64,000 nt of DNA from Pseudoruegeria sp039972875 (GTDB lineage: Bacteria; Pseudomonadota; Alphaproteobacteria; Rhodobacterales; Rhodobacteraceae), in assembly GCA_039972875.1 (NCBI GenBank), contig JBDWMA010000054.1:87027-151026 (forward strand). Direction: 5' to 3'. The notes below the pieces were generated by a model. It was not told where the DNA came from and ran no database searches. It saw only the letters and a list, made by a program, of their open reading frames with translations. Positions 62,425 to 64,000 of the stretch are shown here, in pieces. The position numbers and the translations under genes were made by a program. Position 1 is the first letter of the stretch, and every line of letters starts with the position of its first letter.

Positions 62425-63795
62425 ATGAATCGGATTATCATGCCACGCTTAAACCCACCAACACCTAACATCGAACTTTACAAACACGGGTTTACGGATG
62501 CCAAAGATCAACTTGAACGCATCCAAACAGGTGTCGTGTTATCTGAACTTGTTGAACGGATCGAAGATCCTATGGTTATTGCATTAGACGGCGGATGGGG
62601 GACGGGTAAAAGTTTCTTCCTGCAATGCTGGGTCGGCCAACACTTGAAGGAAGAAAAACACCAAGCACAAACGGTGTATTTTGATGCGTTCAAGCATGAC
62701 TTTGTTGATAGTCCGCTTGCATCGTTGATGGGAGTTATTGCAGACCGGCTGGAAGGAACCGAGAATGGGCCCAACTTCGCTCAACAAGCCATTCAAAAAG
62801 TTCGCACCGCGGCATTGCCCTTAACAAGGCTTGCTCTTGCTGTGGCCAGTTATGGGGCGACTGAGGCTGGCGGCGCACTATTCGATGCACTGACAAAACA
62901 AGCCAGTAAAGAGTTGGATAAAGCTGCCGCAGATTTTTGGACGCGGGAAAGCGGGACACGTGTCGCAATGGAACAGTTTCGCAAGGCTCTGATCGCGTTG
63001 ACCGTTCCTGCCGAAGGATGCGACATTCCGCGAAAGCTTGTCATCGTCATAGATGAATTGGACCGATGCCGACCTGACTATGCGCTGTCTTTGCTTGAAA
63101 TCATCAAGCATTTCTTTGATGTGCCGCATGTGCATTTTGTTCTGGGTGCGAATATGCGTGAATTGCAGAATAGTGTTAGCGCACGATACGGGACGGGAAT
63201 TGATGCCGCGCTTTATTTGCAGAAATTTGTAACGCTGACAATGAGATTGCCTGCGCACCTAAATCGAGGCCGGGGCGGAGGAGTAGCGGAACGATACTTC
63301 GAACAAATATCATCGAAAATGGGATTAGAAACAGGGCAACAACGTTTAGTTCTAAAGATAACGTCTTGGATCAAAGAGCCAAACGCAATTTCGTTTAGAA
63401 GTTTTGAACGACTCGCAAGTGTATTGGCGATCACACCATCTATCTGGCATCCTAACGACTTTAGTTCTCAGTATTATAACGAAATTTCACAGGAGGTTTT
63501 GGTTTTGCTAATAATAGTAAAAACTTGGTTTCCAGAAATATTCCTTAAAGCAAGTGATGGAAGCTTAACAATGGAAGACCTTCACTCTGTATTTGAAATC
63601 GAATCTTTTAGCACAAAGAGAGAATCGAATGGAGACTATCAAATCGTTGATGAACTAGAATACCATCTTGCACCTGAGATTTACGATGCACGTTCGCCTG
63701 ATCGAACAAGGAATAAGCCAAGAGTACGAGCGAAAACTATGAGAGACTTTCGGTTCCTTGTTGTCCAAGCGCTTGAGGTTTTTGAAATAAGCTAA
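62425..63795 (+). CDS. KAP-family P-loop NTPase
   Basis: 456 residues from the ATG at 62425 (ATGs at 62440 or a TTG at 62386 are alternatives; none has a strong ribosome-binding site). Walker A is GGWGTGKS (56-63), the KAP FDAFKHD segment follows (86-92), and Walker B is LVIVIDELD (205-213) followed by RCRPDYAL. The residue 125-155 stretch is semi-hydrophobic, where many KAP proteins have membrane helices inserted between the Walker motifs. KAP NTPases occur in phage-defence systems and mobile elements. The C-terminal third is lower in G+C. No partner gene is visible before the window ends. Confidence 0.85.
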   Translation: MNRIIMPRLNPPTPNIELYKHGFTDAKDQLERIQTGVVLSELVERIEDPMVIALDGGWGTGKSFFLQCWVGQHLKEEKHQAQTVYFDAFKHDFVDSPLASLMGVIADRLEGTENGPNFAQQAIQKVRTAALPLTRLALAVASYGATEAGGALFDALTKQASKELDKAAADFWTRESGTRVAMEQFRKALIALTVPAEGCDIPRKLVIVIDELDRCRPDYALSLLEIIKHFFDVPHVHFVLGANMRELQNSVSARYGTGIDAALYLQKFVTLTMRLPAHLNRGRGGGVAERYFEQISSKMGLETGQQRLVLKITSWIKEPNAISFRSFERLASVLAITPSIWHPNDFSSQYYNEISQEVLVLLIIVKTWFPEIFLKASDGSLTMEDLHSVFEIESFSTKRESNGDYQIVDELEYHLAPEIYDARSPDRTRNKPRVRAKTMRDFRFLVVQALEVFEIS

Positions 63796-64000
63796 TGCAA
63801 AACAGCGCGCAGTGAAACCAAGTGGATGTCTGGCACCAAGCAACGCGCTAGTTGCGATTGCAGCGAACTTCTGTTTTCCGCCTTTGGTGTCATTTTCAAT
63901 TGATTTATTTACGGACCCTGTGCGGACAGGGGTATTTTGGCGCACAGAAGATGGTGATTATGCCATCTAACTTATTGATAAGTATTCTGATATATTTGGT
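63796..64000. other. Window end after the KAP gene
   Basis: 205 bp with no supported gene. A minus-strand frame of 96 codons overlaps the KAP 3' end but has no family match. The accessory segment probably continues beyond the window. Confidence 0.5.

Noticed and set aside
63655..63945. A 96-codon minus-strand ORF at the end of the KAP gene.
   Set aside because: Mostly antisense to KAP, without ribosome-binding site or family resemblance.
59149..64000. tRNA-Leu as an integration site for the accessory segment.
   Set aside because: I could not find a second copy of the tRNA 3' end downstream within the window, and a porin gene lies between; the sequence beyond 64000 is needed.

Overview
The window looks like a chromosomal segment of a marine Rhodobacteraceae (Roseobacter-group alphaproteobacterium). 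The reasons are family-level: an F0 operon with paired b and b' subunits in the order atpI-B-E-X-F, a petABC bc1 operon, a Brucella-type RibH2 lumazine synthase behind an FMN riboswitch, a CHCC zinc-finger protein beside polA, an NDUFA9-type epimerase, and a core-2/I-branching glycosyltransferase of the kind seen in roseobacters. No species can be named from the sequence alone.

Layout. 1-3.5 kb: polA (cut by the window edge), a zinc-finger protein, an orphan ABC ATPase, a HIT hydrolase. 3.5-6 kb: a GT14-type glycosyltransferase divergent from a sulfotransferase, probably a surface-glycan modification pair. 6.1-10.6 kb: adenosine kinase, endonuclease III, an AraC-HTH/alkyltransferase fusion, two glycine-zipper lipoproteins, and a FadR-type GntR regulator with a clear operator. 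10.7-13.4 kb: F0 ATP synthase operon. 13.7-17.7 kb: orphan outer-membrane efflux lipoprotein, secreted alpha/beta hydrolase, membrane-anchored AraC regulator. 17.7-18.4 kb: a gene-free stretch, then tRNA-Lys. 18.5-25.2 kb: dapF-mtaB-gst, the ade-amn purine operon, hup. 25.4-31.2 kb: CcdA/thioredoxin pair, HD protein, aroC, petABC. 31.6-33.3 kb: a protein made almost only of RTX repeats. 33.3-37.8 kb: small metabolic and stress genes, the FMN riboswitch with ribH2, an ArsR-SRPBCC-YCII cassette, a YeeZ-like epimerase. 37.8-44.5 kb: the isoprenoid block xseB-ispA-dxs, a deacetylase, a MarR/response-regulator pair (PetP/PetR-like), ilvE. 44.6-50.8 kb: three EamA transporters, queG, gst, mtgA. 50.9-58.9 kb: gltD-gltB, uppP, NDUFA9-type protein. 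59.1 kb: tRNA-Leu. 59.5-64 kb: a porin-like protein, then AT-richer accessory DNA with a replication-initiation-factor-like ORF whose 5' end is abnormal, followed by a KAP-family P-loop NTPase.

How the genes work together. Ade, Amn and adenosine kinase form a purine-salvage set: Amn releases adenine from AMP, Ade deaminates adenine to hypoxanthine, and the kinase returns adenosine to AMP. The F0 genes and petABC are the respiratory core; CcdA plus the exported thioredoxin may serve cytochrome maturation. Dxs and IspA lead to C15 prenyl diphosphate, while UppP recycles the undecaprenyl carrier used in wall synthesis, where MtgA polymerises glycan. GltBD assimilates ammonium.

The least conventional parts are the 61-64 kb Rep-like/KAP segment, the RTX-only protein, the SD-sequestering fold predicted behind the FMN riboswitch, and several strong palindromes in promoter regions (9.8, 13.55, 36.8 and 57.1 kb). 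No CRISPR array, complete insertion sequence or rRNA was seen.
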